From: Calycina herbarum
Lineage: Eukaryota; Ascomycota; Leotiomycetes; Helotiales; Pezizellaceae
Assembly (NCBI GenBank): GCA_001414485.1
Contig: LLEY01000166.1
Location: 62,001 to 126,000 of the forward strand
DNA: 64,000 nt
Direction of reading: 5' to 3'
Every line of letters begins with the position of its first letter. Positions within the stretch are counted from its first letter, which is position 1. Position numbers and translations under genes: made by a program. This document shows positions 33,722 through 44,078 of the stretch, in pieces. Below the pieces are notes generated by a model. It had not been told where the DNA came from. It was given only the letters and a program-made list of their open reading frames with translations, and ran no database searches.

Positions 33722-35392
33722 CTAAATGATGGTAATAGCATATCGCTCGTCTGGTACTTTAGGCTCGGAGAGTATCTCAGAGCACTGCGCCTCTGCAGTT
33801 GCTTGCCCAAACGACTCTAACAGATGAAGAAAATTAACCCGCTTGTCTGGGAGGAAACCTGGCTCCTCCCACCCGAGTACATTGAAAGACCCAGCATGGA
33901 TATATTCTCCTTTATTGACCCCTGACTGTAAAAGAAGTATTCCAGCCACAGTCCGCGACCGCGCGAAGTCTGGGTTTGTGTACACTATATCAACAACAGG
34001 GAGTAGATAGATAGCTTCCCCATCAAGTTGGATGCAGCTAAGATTGATATCGAAGGCCTCCTTCTTGTCGTCCAGAGAGTCAACCTCAATAACTTTGGAA
34101 CCCGACCACCCCACGCTGATTTTCCCAGCAAGCATAGCCGAAATGCTGAATTTTAACATGCCTCCAGCGAGCTCTCGGAATACGTCATCTCCCACAGACA
34201 CGACATGAGCCTCTTGGGCGTGTGCAAAGAAAGAATACTCTTTGTTTTCTTCCCTGGGATAGTAATATTGGTGGAAACCTACGTTGGACTGGCCACATAT
34301 GCTCGCCCAGCTCCAACTTGGTCCGCGATAATCAGCTTTCTTTTGGCGAGGCTCCATGACTTTCCATATCAATTGCAACTCTATATCTTTCCTCCACAGT
34401 CCCGCAAAATACTGATCGTCATTCTCATTTTGCACTATCTTCGCAAGTCCTGCAATGGCGACCATTCTATCTCTTTCAAATGTGAGTTTTGCGGCTATAT
34501 ATGATTCTATTATGCTAGGCCAAGCTCGGAATAACAACGGTCTTCGTTCTCGGTTGAATTTATTTCTGTCATTATTTTTTGAAAGACCTTCTGTGAAAGT
34601 CTCGGAAGCGTCGCAATATCGACATTCCCAGTAGAGCCCCGTCTGAGTGAAGTGTAGTGTTCGAGTGGAAAGGAGGCGCTCTTGTAACGCCCAAGCACGA
34701 CTTGATAGATGTGACTTATTGACATATTTGTCAAACATGCTATTTCCATCAAAACAAAGATCCCATGTCTCACTTTTCGAAGGCTTAACACGAACTTTGT
34801 CAATATACCCATGGGGCTTGAGAAAACACCCTTCTGTTCCGTCTATCGCACCATCTGCCGCGATAGTGACGTTAGAGCCACCATAAACAGAACCCATAAG
34901 CAGAGATTCGTGAGCCCAATATTTTTCGGACCCTTGTATAATGCATAGCGAGTCAATCCACAAATACTGTATTCCAAGATTTCGAGTGATGTAGATAGCA
35001 TCGCGGCACGTTTTGCCAAGTTTATCCTCCGGAATTGCTTCTAGAAAATGTTTCAGAGATTTCCCCTCAAGCTTCAGAAAATCACCAGAGCCCCAGCAAT
35101 GGCTCAAGGTAGCATACTTCGGTCTTGTGGTGTTTGGAAGGTTGGATGTTAGGACAAGGCGGCTAGGCGTGCAGCCCACATCGATAAGTCTGGTTGGTAG
35201 TTGGTGGCCTTCAGTCGGTTTGCAAGAAGTGTGAGTATCGATGCAAGCTCCAAACCATCTATTTGCAAGTTCTAGTTGCGTAAGATCTTGCTCTGCTGCG
35301 ATGGGAGTTCTTTCCTTGGCTAAGGAGAACAAGTCTAACAAAACAATTAGCTTCGGGCTTCCATAGGAGTCGTAGAGCTCTACGTTTATCAT
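33722..35392 (-). CDS. HET-domain (heterokaryon incompatibility) protein
   Basis: HET-domain proteins mediate allorecognition and programmed cell death when genetically different hyphae fuse. The open frame gives 556 aa from ATG 35392. HET motifs are clear: KYATLSHCWGSGDFLKL near residue 92, CRDAIYITRNLGIQYLWIDS-LCI, the GSVYGGSNVTIAADGA segment, and SSRAWALQERLLSTRTLHFT. There is no NACHT or WD repeat domain, so it is a HET-only type. An in-frame TAA at 35408-35410 lies just upstream. Proteins of this class usually have 100-200 residues before the HET core, so upstream exon(s) are likely missing from this model. Confidence 0.85.
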   Translation of the reverse strand: MINVELYDSYGSPKLIVLLDLFSLAKERTPIAAEQDLTQLELANRWFGACIDTHTSCKPTEGHQLPTRLIDVGCTPSRLVLTSNLPNTTRPKYATLSHCWGSGDFLKLEGKSLKHFLEAIPEDKLGKTCRDAIYITRNLGIQYLWIDSLCIIQGSEKYWAHESLLMGSVYGGSNVTIAADGAIDGTEGCFLKPHGYIDKVRVKPSKSETWDLCFDGNSMFDKYVNKSHLSSRAWALQERLLSTRTLHFTQTGLYWECRYCDASETFTEGLSKNNDRNKFNRERRPLLFRAWPSIIESYIAAKLTFERDRMVAIAGLAKIVQNENDDQYFAGLWRKDIELQLIWKVMEPRQKKADYRGPSWSWASICGQSNVGFHQYYYPREENKEYSFFAHAQEAHVVSVGDDVFRELAGGMLKFSISAMLAGKISVGWSGSKVIEVDSLDDKKEAFDINLSCIQLDGEAIYLLPVVDIVYTNPDFARSRTVAGILLLQSGVNKGEYIHAGSFNVLGWEEPGFLPDKRVNFLHLLESFGQATAEAQCSEILSEPKVPDERYAITII

Positions 35393-35410
35393 TTTTCTTG
35401 TGACAACTTA

Positions 35411-35827
35411 GCCCGGACCACTCTTGAACAGCAATGATAGTGCAAGGCTGTCTGGATTCCACGAGTGATATCTTAATGTCATAGAAAGATATGTCGTCAT
35501 TCCCGAGCATCTCATTTGATTTTGAGCTTGATGGCACCCTTGTGTGTACCCTATTCCGAGTCTAAGTGTGGTATTAAAATGCGGCTCGTGATAAGAATGA
35601 TTCATGGGACCTATGTCTTGCAGCTTTTGAATTAGACCTTGACAATTGGGGCAGTAGCTACTCATGCTGGGAAGCAGTCCTTCGGCTTTGTCAAATTTAT
35701 CATCATCACCCCGCCACGGATTTGTTTCGTGGTACCATTGCTTCAAGCTAGCATGTGCCTGGTCACCGCAGGGGCACGGAACCACCCTCCTTTGCTCGAA
35801 ATCTGAATCTGGGTAAAATTCTGATCG
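35411..35827 (-). other. Candidate 5' exon(s) of the HET gene
   Basis: This segment is open in the same frame as the HET ORF and reads ...YPDSDFEQRRVVPCPCGDQAH, then a CPNC pair. It has no ATG of its own. A 66-nt intron (donor GTGGAA, acceptor CACAAG, ending just before the HET ATG) would join it in frame, but the donor is weak. A pseudogenised 5' end is the alternative. Confidence 0.35.
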
Positions 35828-36622
35828 TTAGGCCGAGAACCAGATGTCTCGCCGGGCTCCTCCATGCCCGGCGATATCGGGGTGACGCTGTCCATGCTCC
35901 TGACATTCGGCGTTGATACAGATAACTGACACCTTGCTCAACTGCTCTGACTTTGTATGATGTGTTTATCAAGTTGGATTTCTTTGCTGGAAGAGAACGA
36001 GATCGATTTTCAATTGAGAGCGGAGGTTGTAGTCCTACTCCTCTTCGTGCCGGCTAAATGTGAGCTGTTTTGATTTGCTCGCGTATATGCGGTGGAAACC
36101 AACCAATTGATTCATGATGGCTTTGACGAGTTTCTTTCCAGGGTATGAGAACCTCTCTACATGCGTCTCACGGTGCTATTTGTTGATGAGAAACTTACCT
36201 GCCAAGGCACCATCGAGATAGAACTTGTTAGCAAACTATGAACAATTCTCCTGATAATACATAACCTACGAACACCCTGAGAACTGCACGTATAAAAGGT
36301 ACCCAGCTTATCATTCCCTTCAAATATCGGATTGGTTTTGGAGTCACTCAACCTCTCGATGTGGGGGCCAGAAATATTACGAGTAACTCACAGCTTACTC
36401 ACAAGCAACTCATGGCCTACTCGCAATTTACCGAGTTACTTGCGAAATACCTGTTAACTCACGAGGTCGGGTTGACAAGGACGATTGTCGGAGACAATTC
36501 CGACCAGAGATGTTTAGTTATTACTCGTGTGATTTTTAATGCTACATACATATTCCTATCCTCTAACCATCAGATCGTATGCATTTTCCTAACCAGCCCT
36601 AAGGGCCATGCAATTTCCGTCA
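35828..36622. other. Intergenic region upstream of the HET gene, with GAGTAA-repeat patch
   Basis: No supportable gene. The stretch 36378-36480 is packed with GAGTAA/TTACTC/AACTCA words. Confidence 0.55.
36378..36480. repeat. GAGTAA/TTACTC-rich repeat patch
   Basis: GAGTAACTCACAGCTTACTC at 36381-36400 matches 16 of 20 positions of 8313-8332. GAGTTACTTGCG and TTAACTCACGAGG follow. Confidence 0.7.
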
Positions 36623-39600
36623 TCATTCGTCGTCTTCCAAAAGCCTAACGTTCGTGCCTGCCTCCTCCAGAGCACTCTTCAACCGCTTCATGACATCCTG
36701 TCTTCTCGCCAACTTTGCCTTTAGTTTCTCTTTCTCCTCGCTCGAGTAACCACTGAATTTCTTTCTTGGTGAAGGAGAACCGCGTGATCCGATAGATGAG
36801 CGGAATGAGCTTTGCAAGTGTCGTGGGGTATCTCGCTCAGGGGTATAAGTTAGACCATATGTTCCTGAAGCGCCTAGATTACGAAGTGATTGCCGGTTTG
36901 GTTGTGGGGTTGAGAATGGTGATCCTTCGCGGCTCTGTGATAGATCAACAGAACTGAATCGAAGTTTCCGCATTTGTGCTTCGAGAACATCAATATTTCC
37001 ACTTTTCTTTTCTGCCATACTAGTCATCTTGGTGATGGTTCGCATGACTGCTTCAACAGTAGGAGCATTTCCGTTCCCATTAGATGTAGAGTGAGAAACG
37101 AGTTTTGCCTTGAGAACCGTCAAAGTTTCTTCGGCCTCGCAAAGGAGCTTTTGAAACTTTGTAAAGTCTCTTTTGAGATCTCGTTGCTGAACAATTTGTT
37201 CAGCACTCAAAGGTTTGCTCAGTGCCATTGCAACCTGTTCCGGGTCTCGGTGAGCTTGAACGATTTTCCGGGCGTCTTCATGTTTCGCATGCAGTTTGAT
37301 CAGGTCCTTTTGGAGATCGTTGCACGTCTCAAGTTTGCTGGCAACATCCTTAATTCGTCCATCCTCAAGTTCTCTCGGAAGGTCATTCTCCATCAGAGAA
37401 GAAAGCTCGTCAAGTTCCACTAGACACCAATCTTCTTCGTTTTCAAGATCTTCCTTGGTTCGACCTTCTTGTTTGTATTGTTCAGTATGACCTGCAATGA
37501 ATGCCTGCAAGGCTTTTGCGTTGACACCCAAAGTATCAATCATAGAATTGATATCTCGATAGATTGCCTCTACCTGAGACGGTACACTATTCATGTCTGC
37601 TTCGCTCTTGTAATTTGTATAGGCCACGAACTCGTCCAAGGTGGTTGTGGGTTTGAGATCTTCGGCAAGGAATTTTTGCATCTCCTCATCCTCTTCATCA
37701 ACAAGAGCCTGGGTTTCTTCTGCCTCTTTCTTCTCTCTGGCATTAGTGCAGCGTTTTTCCTCTGCCTTTTGTTCTTCCTTAGTAAGAGCAAATGTGCTTT
37801 GACCAGGGGCTGAAGGCTTGGCACCAAATCTTTGAGAGGAGCTCAAGAGCTGGGAAGCAACTCCAGGGGCACTCACTGACCGTGATGCGTCAGGTCGCCC
37901 AAGTAGTCTCCCGGGTAAAGCAGATCGAACCGGGCTTGGAGAGCGAGGACTCTGTGGTGGACCCTTTGGCTTAGGAGGTGGAAGGGAGGGAGCAACCTCT
38001 CCAAATAGCGATGGTCTGGCTGCTGCTGCTGGTTTTGAAATATTCGTGAAGCTCTCCATAGGTTTGTTACTCTTTAAACCACCACCAAACGAACTTTGAG
38101 GAGTGAAACCAGGAGTATTGTTTTTCTCCGAAACAGGGCTCAGGTCCTTTGCAACATCCTCACCGCTGCCTTCCTCGCTGTCCGATTGTAGCTCTCCTTC
38201 CTCAGACAAAAAGTCCGCCTCATCGTCTTCTTCCTCAGGGCCTCCCGGGACATCGCTAGGAGGTATGAAGTCAGCAGAAATTGGCTTGGGAGGGCTCTCA
38301 GCCGGAGGTGAAATCGTAGGTTTTGGTTTAAAAAGGGTACCTGGAGGAGTTTGTTCGTCAGCTTCAGAAGAGGATGGTGACGAGTCTCCAACAGAAAAAC
38401 AGGTCTTACTAGTCGAATCAGGTGGCAATGGAGCTTCCGGTATTTGATCATTGACACCCTTTGCTTTCTCCTCTGATTCAGGTTCTTTCTTAATCCGAGG
38501 TGTTGCTGGTGTTTCGGTAATAGATGGCGGTGCTTCGGTGAGCCCCGGTGTCTTGGGTCCTGGTGGAACTGTGTTTGTCTTGCCCAGGTTGGCAAAACTA
38601 TAACCAGGTTCAACGGGCTTACCAAAACTAAAACCAGCTGATGCGGGTTTAGTCGTGGCTGGCGTGGATGTCGGTGTACTACCAAATAGGCTGCCGCCTG
38701 AAGAAGGTGCAGGTTGAAATTGGAATTTTGGTGGGGCAGGTGTAGATGCTGGGGTTGTAGATTCCTTAAGAGGGGATCCGAGCTTACCAGCTTGGGCGGA
38801 GGAGAGAAATCGGGTTGGGGCAGGGGTAGATGACGGGGTTGTGGACTCGGTTTTCACAGCTTCTTCTGGAGCATCCATATCCGCCTCTTTTGATACAGGG
38901 GCAGTTGCAGCAGGCTTTGAAGATGCCTCACCAAGGGCACTACCAAAGTTACCACCAAAGAACGGCGAACCCGTGCTCTCACTTGCTGGTTTATCATCCT
39001 TCGCGGATGGATCTGCTGTGAATGTAGTACCGAGACTAAATCCACCAGTACCACCAAATACACTACTTGTTGGTTGACTCGTAGAAGCTGGAGTTCCCCC
39101 GAAGATACCAGCTGCAGGTTTGTTTTCGGTTTGAGCAGCGCCGCCTCCAAACATACTCGTCGCTGGTTTGTTTTCGGTTTGGAGGGCGCTGCCAATTGGA
39201 GTATTGGAACTGGGTGCACCAAACACACTGGTTGTCGTGGTGTTGGAAGTGCTTCCAAATGCATTGTTTGGAGCAGAAGGAGCACCAAAGGGGCTGCCTG
39301 ATGTAGCCGGTTTAGAAAAGACACTTCCTGCGCTTGAAGTGGCGTTTTGGAGGCTCGAAGCAGCAGCAAAGCCTCCCTTTGATGCGAATGAAGAGAACCC
39401 TCCGGATGTTGGGGTTGCACTCGAGGCACTACCAAAGGGTGATGCTGGGTTTGCACTTGAAGCACTACCAAAAGGTAATGTTGTCGTTGCTCCACCAGCC
39501 TGACCAAATGCTGCAGTTGGAGCCGTAGAGCCAGTGGCCCAAGGGGACGTTTTGACACCAAGACCACCTGGCGCGCTAGGCGACCCGAAAGCTGGCTTGC

Positions 39601-41435
39601 CAAATGCAGTTCCACCTCCAAGCGTAGAAGAGCTGCCAAAAGCAGGAGCCCCAAAAGCTCCACCAGCGGGGGCTGATGTAGTAGCCGAAGGAGCCGAAGA
39701 AGCGGGTGTACCCCATGGGCTTGCTTTTTGTCCCATTCCTGAAGCAGCACCAAAAGCGCCCCCAGAAGCAGGCATCGATGGTGCGCCAAAAGCGGGGGCG
39801 CTTCCAAAGGCTCCACTAGAAGCAGGTGCACCAAATGCCGAGCTTCCAAATGCAGGCTTTGCTGGAGGTGCACCGAATGCAGAAGAAGGTTGCTGAGCTG
39901 GGGCAGGAGAAGATTGGACAGCTGTTGCCGATTGCGGTGCTTCTACAAGGCCAGAATACATGGTGCCTTGTCGTATTGAGTCTGTGTACACGAACCACCA
40001 TGATGATAATACACCTTCGTTGTTTAGAACCATCAGAGCTGGTAGAGGGGTAGGTGATTGTTCTATCTCATCATCGGGAATTGGTTTTTGTACCGGCTCA
40101 GAAGGAGAAAGATCAACAGCGACACCGATAGGCGATGTGTCATCCATGCCGTTCATTGGAAGAATAGCTCTCTTGGAATCATCAGAAATCTCTGTCATTG
40201 CGAAAGCTCCCACAACTGGTTGATTTCTAGAAAGTGCAGCTTTGGCTTTGGTCAAGAGTCCAATATCTGTGGATGCGGTTGAGGCAATGACGAGTACATC
40301 CTCGATATTGGGTGGAAAGTTTCTCAATCTCAAAACAAATTGATGTGGTTGCAAGCGACTTAAACTGCTATATGGTCCGGCAGGGTCGGTTGCTATCTTT
40401 TGGAACATGAAGCTGGGAGGTGTACCGGGTGCTCTTGTGACAAGATGATAAAAGGATTCGGGAGCAGTGCCATTGTTTGGATCTGGTTGGGTGTGTATCA
40501 TCAAGAATACATTATTCTCGAGCCATGTGATGGAAGAAACTGGAAAAATTAGCAGGGAAAAGCAGTTGGACCGTGAGAAGACTTACGATGTTCTCCACCA
40601 TTCACATCAGGAGGCTTTGGGATGTCGCCCTTCCCAACTCCCTCTGGAGTCAATTGAAACGCTGCGCCATTTCCCAGGCCAGCAACCAATTGCTTTCCTC
40701 TAGTACTCCAAGAAACACAACTAACGCCCTCCTTCAGAACCTGGCCATTTGGTCCCTGCACAAGATTTTGTTCTTTAAGGTTTGCCATCAAGAGATTTCC
40801 CTCGACCGTAACAGCCGCAAACAGCTCCCCCTTCTCGGGCGTGGGGTTTGGGACCAGCGCTCTTAATGCCTGCCCGTTTGTTGAAAGCTGGAATTTGGGT
40901 TCTGTAGAACCATTCATGAGGCTCTGGACATCGTAGACCGCTAACCCTCCTCCGCTCTCTGCTGAGAGCACCAAGCATGATTCGTCTGCCGAAAAGGCAA
41001 CCTGTGAAACTCTCATTGGCATCGGGATTCGTAGTTGTGGTTGAAAGGGTTTTATATTATTATCCCCCTTCTCCGATCCTTGATAGGCTTGTCGAACTGC
41101 TTTTGTGTACGCCAAAACTATCTCGTTTGGGCCTGCTGCTGCAAAAAGACCTTTCTTAGAGGCAATGCTCATGAGCGAGGAGGTCGTCGGTGGTAATTGA
41201 TCTGCGGGCCATGGTGCTGAGAGTATTTGGACCTTACTATCTCCTGCAAGCGCAATAAATCCGAGGGCCTAATAGACAAATTAGTATTATGAAAAAACCG
41301 GTTCCCCAGAAGCTTGACAAGCTCAAGACCTACATCAGTTTGAATTTCTGCTAGATCAGAACCATTCTGCACACCCCCCGCCCCCGAGCCTGGGCTCCCT
41401 CCCATACCAGTATTTCCGAAGCTGGAGAATGCCAT
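36623..41435 (-). CDS. NUP159: Nucleoporin Nup159 (FG nucleoporin, cytoplasmic mRNA-export platform)
   Basis: Nup159 sits on the cytoplasmic face of the nuclear pore and binds the DEAD-box helicase Dbp5 during mRNA export. Exons are 41435-41334, 41268-40587 and 40539-36623 (introns 65 and 47 nt), giving about 1566 aa. The N-terminal beta-propeller spans roughly 1-470 (ALGFIALAGDSKVQILSAPW, KKGLFAAAGPNEIVLAY, VSCVSWSTRGKQLVAGLGNG). Then come many FG repeats (SAFGAP, PFGSAS, SVFGAP and FSFGKP types). An acidic/Pro-rich linker follows, then a C-terminal coiled-coil domain of about 300 aa (EAIYRDINSMIDTLGVNAKA onward) that in the family anchors to Nup82. The start ATG context gives MAFSSFGN, as usual. 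The repeats generate large spurious ORFs in the other frames. Confidence 0.92.
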
Positions 41436-41954
41436 AACGGTCGCGAAGTAGCCTGACTTTGGAGGCGTTCCCTGCTGCTATAAGGTAGGTCTGCGCATTG
41501 ATCGAGGGTATTTTGTTCGAGCCCCAGCTCAAGACAAGGACCAAGAACGTTGATGTCTTATCTTTCGCGAGAGGAGGGTTCGAAGGGGAATTGGTGGGCG
41601 AAGAAGGAAGAGCAGACGAGGTTCTCTTCTATAGGGCGATGGAGTATGTTGGATATTAGAATTACGGGGGCTTTTTTCTTTGTTGCCAATGTTGGTCCCC
41701 AAAAAAAGATGAGGTTGGTACCTGAAAGTCGCGATGCAGCTATCGTCAGGTGACGAGCGCGTTTACAGTGAAGGTCGCAAGGCAGCTCCATCGTCGTCAG
41801 TCGCAAGCTACCTTGAACCTCTCCAGACTCAACACCAAAGCTTTATCAACAACCCTCTTTCACCATCGAAATCTCGACGAAACCTGCTGCCAATTCTCAA
41901 ACTCGATTACGATCCACGATTCGCAAAGGAGCCCCCTAAGCTCCAACCGTCAAC
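41436..41954. promoter_or_regulatory. Divergent promoter, NUP159 / PUP1
   Basis: 519 bp between start codons. Two GTCGCAAG words on the PUP1 side (41774-41781 and 41800-41807) resemble the yeast proteasome-associated element core GGTGGCAAA. Functional relevance is unproven. Confidence 0.4.
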
Positions 41955-42896
41955 ATGCCAGGCTTCGACTTCTCAAACCATACCCGTAACGCTGCGTTGC
42001 ACGCACGAGGTGTACCTCTGCCAAAGGCTACGAGTACCGGTACAACAATTGTAGGATGCATATTCGATGGGGGTGTAGTTGTAAGTTTAGCCCCTCAATG
42101 GATGAGCATCGTTCTGTACAGGAATAGAGACCCTTCTTCCGGTCGCTCTTTAACTACAAGCTTCCCCAAAGCACAAGCTAACGTTCTCATCTAGATTGCT
42201 GCAGATACTAGAGCTACTAGCGGTCCCATAGTTGCTGATAAGAACTGCGAGAAACTTCATTACATTGCCCCTCAGATTTGGTGCGCAGGAGCTGGTACCG
42301 CAGCTGATACCGAATTCACAACCGCCCTCATCTCCTCTCAACTCGAACTACACTCCCTCTCGACCGGCCGCAAACCCCGCGTTGTCACTTGCATGACCAT
42401 GCTAAAGCAACATCTCTTCCGTTATCAAGGACACATTGGTGCATACCTCGTTGTAGCTGGTGTTGATCCTACCGGTGTTGGATTGTTTACTGTACACGCA
42501 CACGGTAGCACAGACAAACTCCCATATGTCACTATGGGTTCCGGATCATTAGCAGCAATGTCGGTATTCGAGACACAATGGAAGTCAAGCATGACGGAGC
42601 AGGAGGCTGTCACATTAGCTTCAAACGCCATTCAAGCTGGTATTTTCAACGATTTGGGATCCGGTTCGAACGTCGATGTTGCTATTATCACCAAGGAGAA
42701 GACCACATTGAAGAGAGGATACGTCAAGCCAAATGAGAGAAGCAAGAAGCAGAAGAGCTACGTTTTCAAGAGAGGTACAACTGCTGTGTTGAACGAGAAG
42801 ATTATTCCGAGGGAAGAGATCAGCAAGTATGTAACAGTTTCGGAGCTAGAGGGAGGAGAGAAGTCGGTGGGCGAGAAAATGGATCTGGATGTCTGA
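41955..42896 (+). CDS. PUP1: 20S proteasome subunit beta-2 (trypsin-like activity)
   Basis: This is a catalytic beta subunit of the 20S core. Exons 41955-42080 and 42195-42896 (intron 114 nt, phase 0) give 275 aa. After a 29-residue propeptide (ending KATSTG) the mature N-terminus is [20 protein letters not shown], with the nucleophile Thr30 (Thr1 of the mature form). Asp17 and Lys33 of the mature numbering are in the AADTRATSG and [11 protein letters not shown] segments. [12 protein letters not shown] and the beta-2-type C-terminal arm ([17 protein letters not shown]) identify beta-2 rather than beta-1 or beta-5. It is divergent from NUP159. Confidence 0.95.
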
Positions 42897-44078
42897 AGTG
42901 GGGAGATGATAAGATAATGGCTTAGATGTATCAACAATGCAACACTCGGCGTTGGCCAACTTGAAATGGTTCACCCTCACTTTTTTATTCGTCTTTTAGG
43001 TTATGTCTCGTTTTGAATCTTTGAATCCTGGGTCAATAAATTTGGCAAGTGCTCAAGTCTTATCCCTCCAAGAAATCGCACATTTCCTTGAAGCTCGCAT
43101 CTTCAACTTTACTTCAAAGACATGCCCCGACTGAGAGATACACTTGAATTATTCTTTGAAAAGTTGGCACAAGTTTTTACAATTGCGCTTTCATGAGTTC
43201 CGCCTTTTCATTTCGTTATCTAAGCTTACTGAATTTTAAGGGTACAGGCACTTGCATTAAAAATAGTGAAAGGCAACCCCGATCCATCCTGAAACGAAAA
43301 ATCGGGGCTCCCAAGTTCAGGAAAACGTGGCTATGAGTGTTCAGAGATATTTACTGTTATCTTTGCTTCTGATCTTTGTTCAAACTCGCTATTTTACAAG
43401 AGCCAATTACTTGAAATGAACGAAGATCGGATTGTCTCTCTTCTTTGCAAAACATAACTTCCATCTAGAAAATTCCAATTTCTTATCTCTAGACGAGGCC
43501 TAAGATCGGTTCTTATTTTTTAACTTATTATCCCATAGTATTCTAACTTCATTGACTTCTTCAGACCGGAGGCGTTGTAGGCATCGAGTAACTTCACGCA
43601 CAAAACTTCATCCTATCTACACTACTACTTCTCAAGATCTAGAACAATCAAAAATTCCTTCTTTCTACATTCCTCACTTCACCTATACCTCACTATTGAT
43701 TGAAAATGGAAGATTTCATCTGATCTCTATTCATAGGCTACAGATATCTGGGACAATTGAAAAAGTGTGATGTGCAACAAAACTCTTCTCTTTACACTCT
43801 TCACTTCAAGCACATTAAAATAAAATAAAACTTAGGACAGAAGCCAGATTCCAGAAGTCATCTATCACCATATTGTGTCGGTTTGATGTAGATTTTGAAC
43901 TTCTTTGACAGATCAGCAGGGAGCACATGACCAAGGAGAAAATTAAGTACATTAAAAGAGTCATACTCTTATTCAACACATAATATCCATCATTTTTGAC
44001 TACACAGTATCCCTTGGAGTGGAGTTTCTTCTCATCTAAAATAACGAACCCCTTTACCAACAAACCAAGCATCATAAA
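42897..44078. other. Convergent intergenic region, PUP1 / Zn2Cys6 gene
   Basis: About 1.2 kb between the two stop codons, AT-rich, no supportable ORF. It should contain both 3' UTRs. Confidence 0.55.

Noticed and set aside
38854..39873. 339-aa Leu/His/Gln-rich ORF (-)
   Set aside because: A frame shadow of the FG-repeat region of NUP159; repeat composition keeps the alternate frame open.
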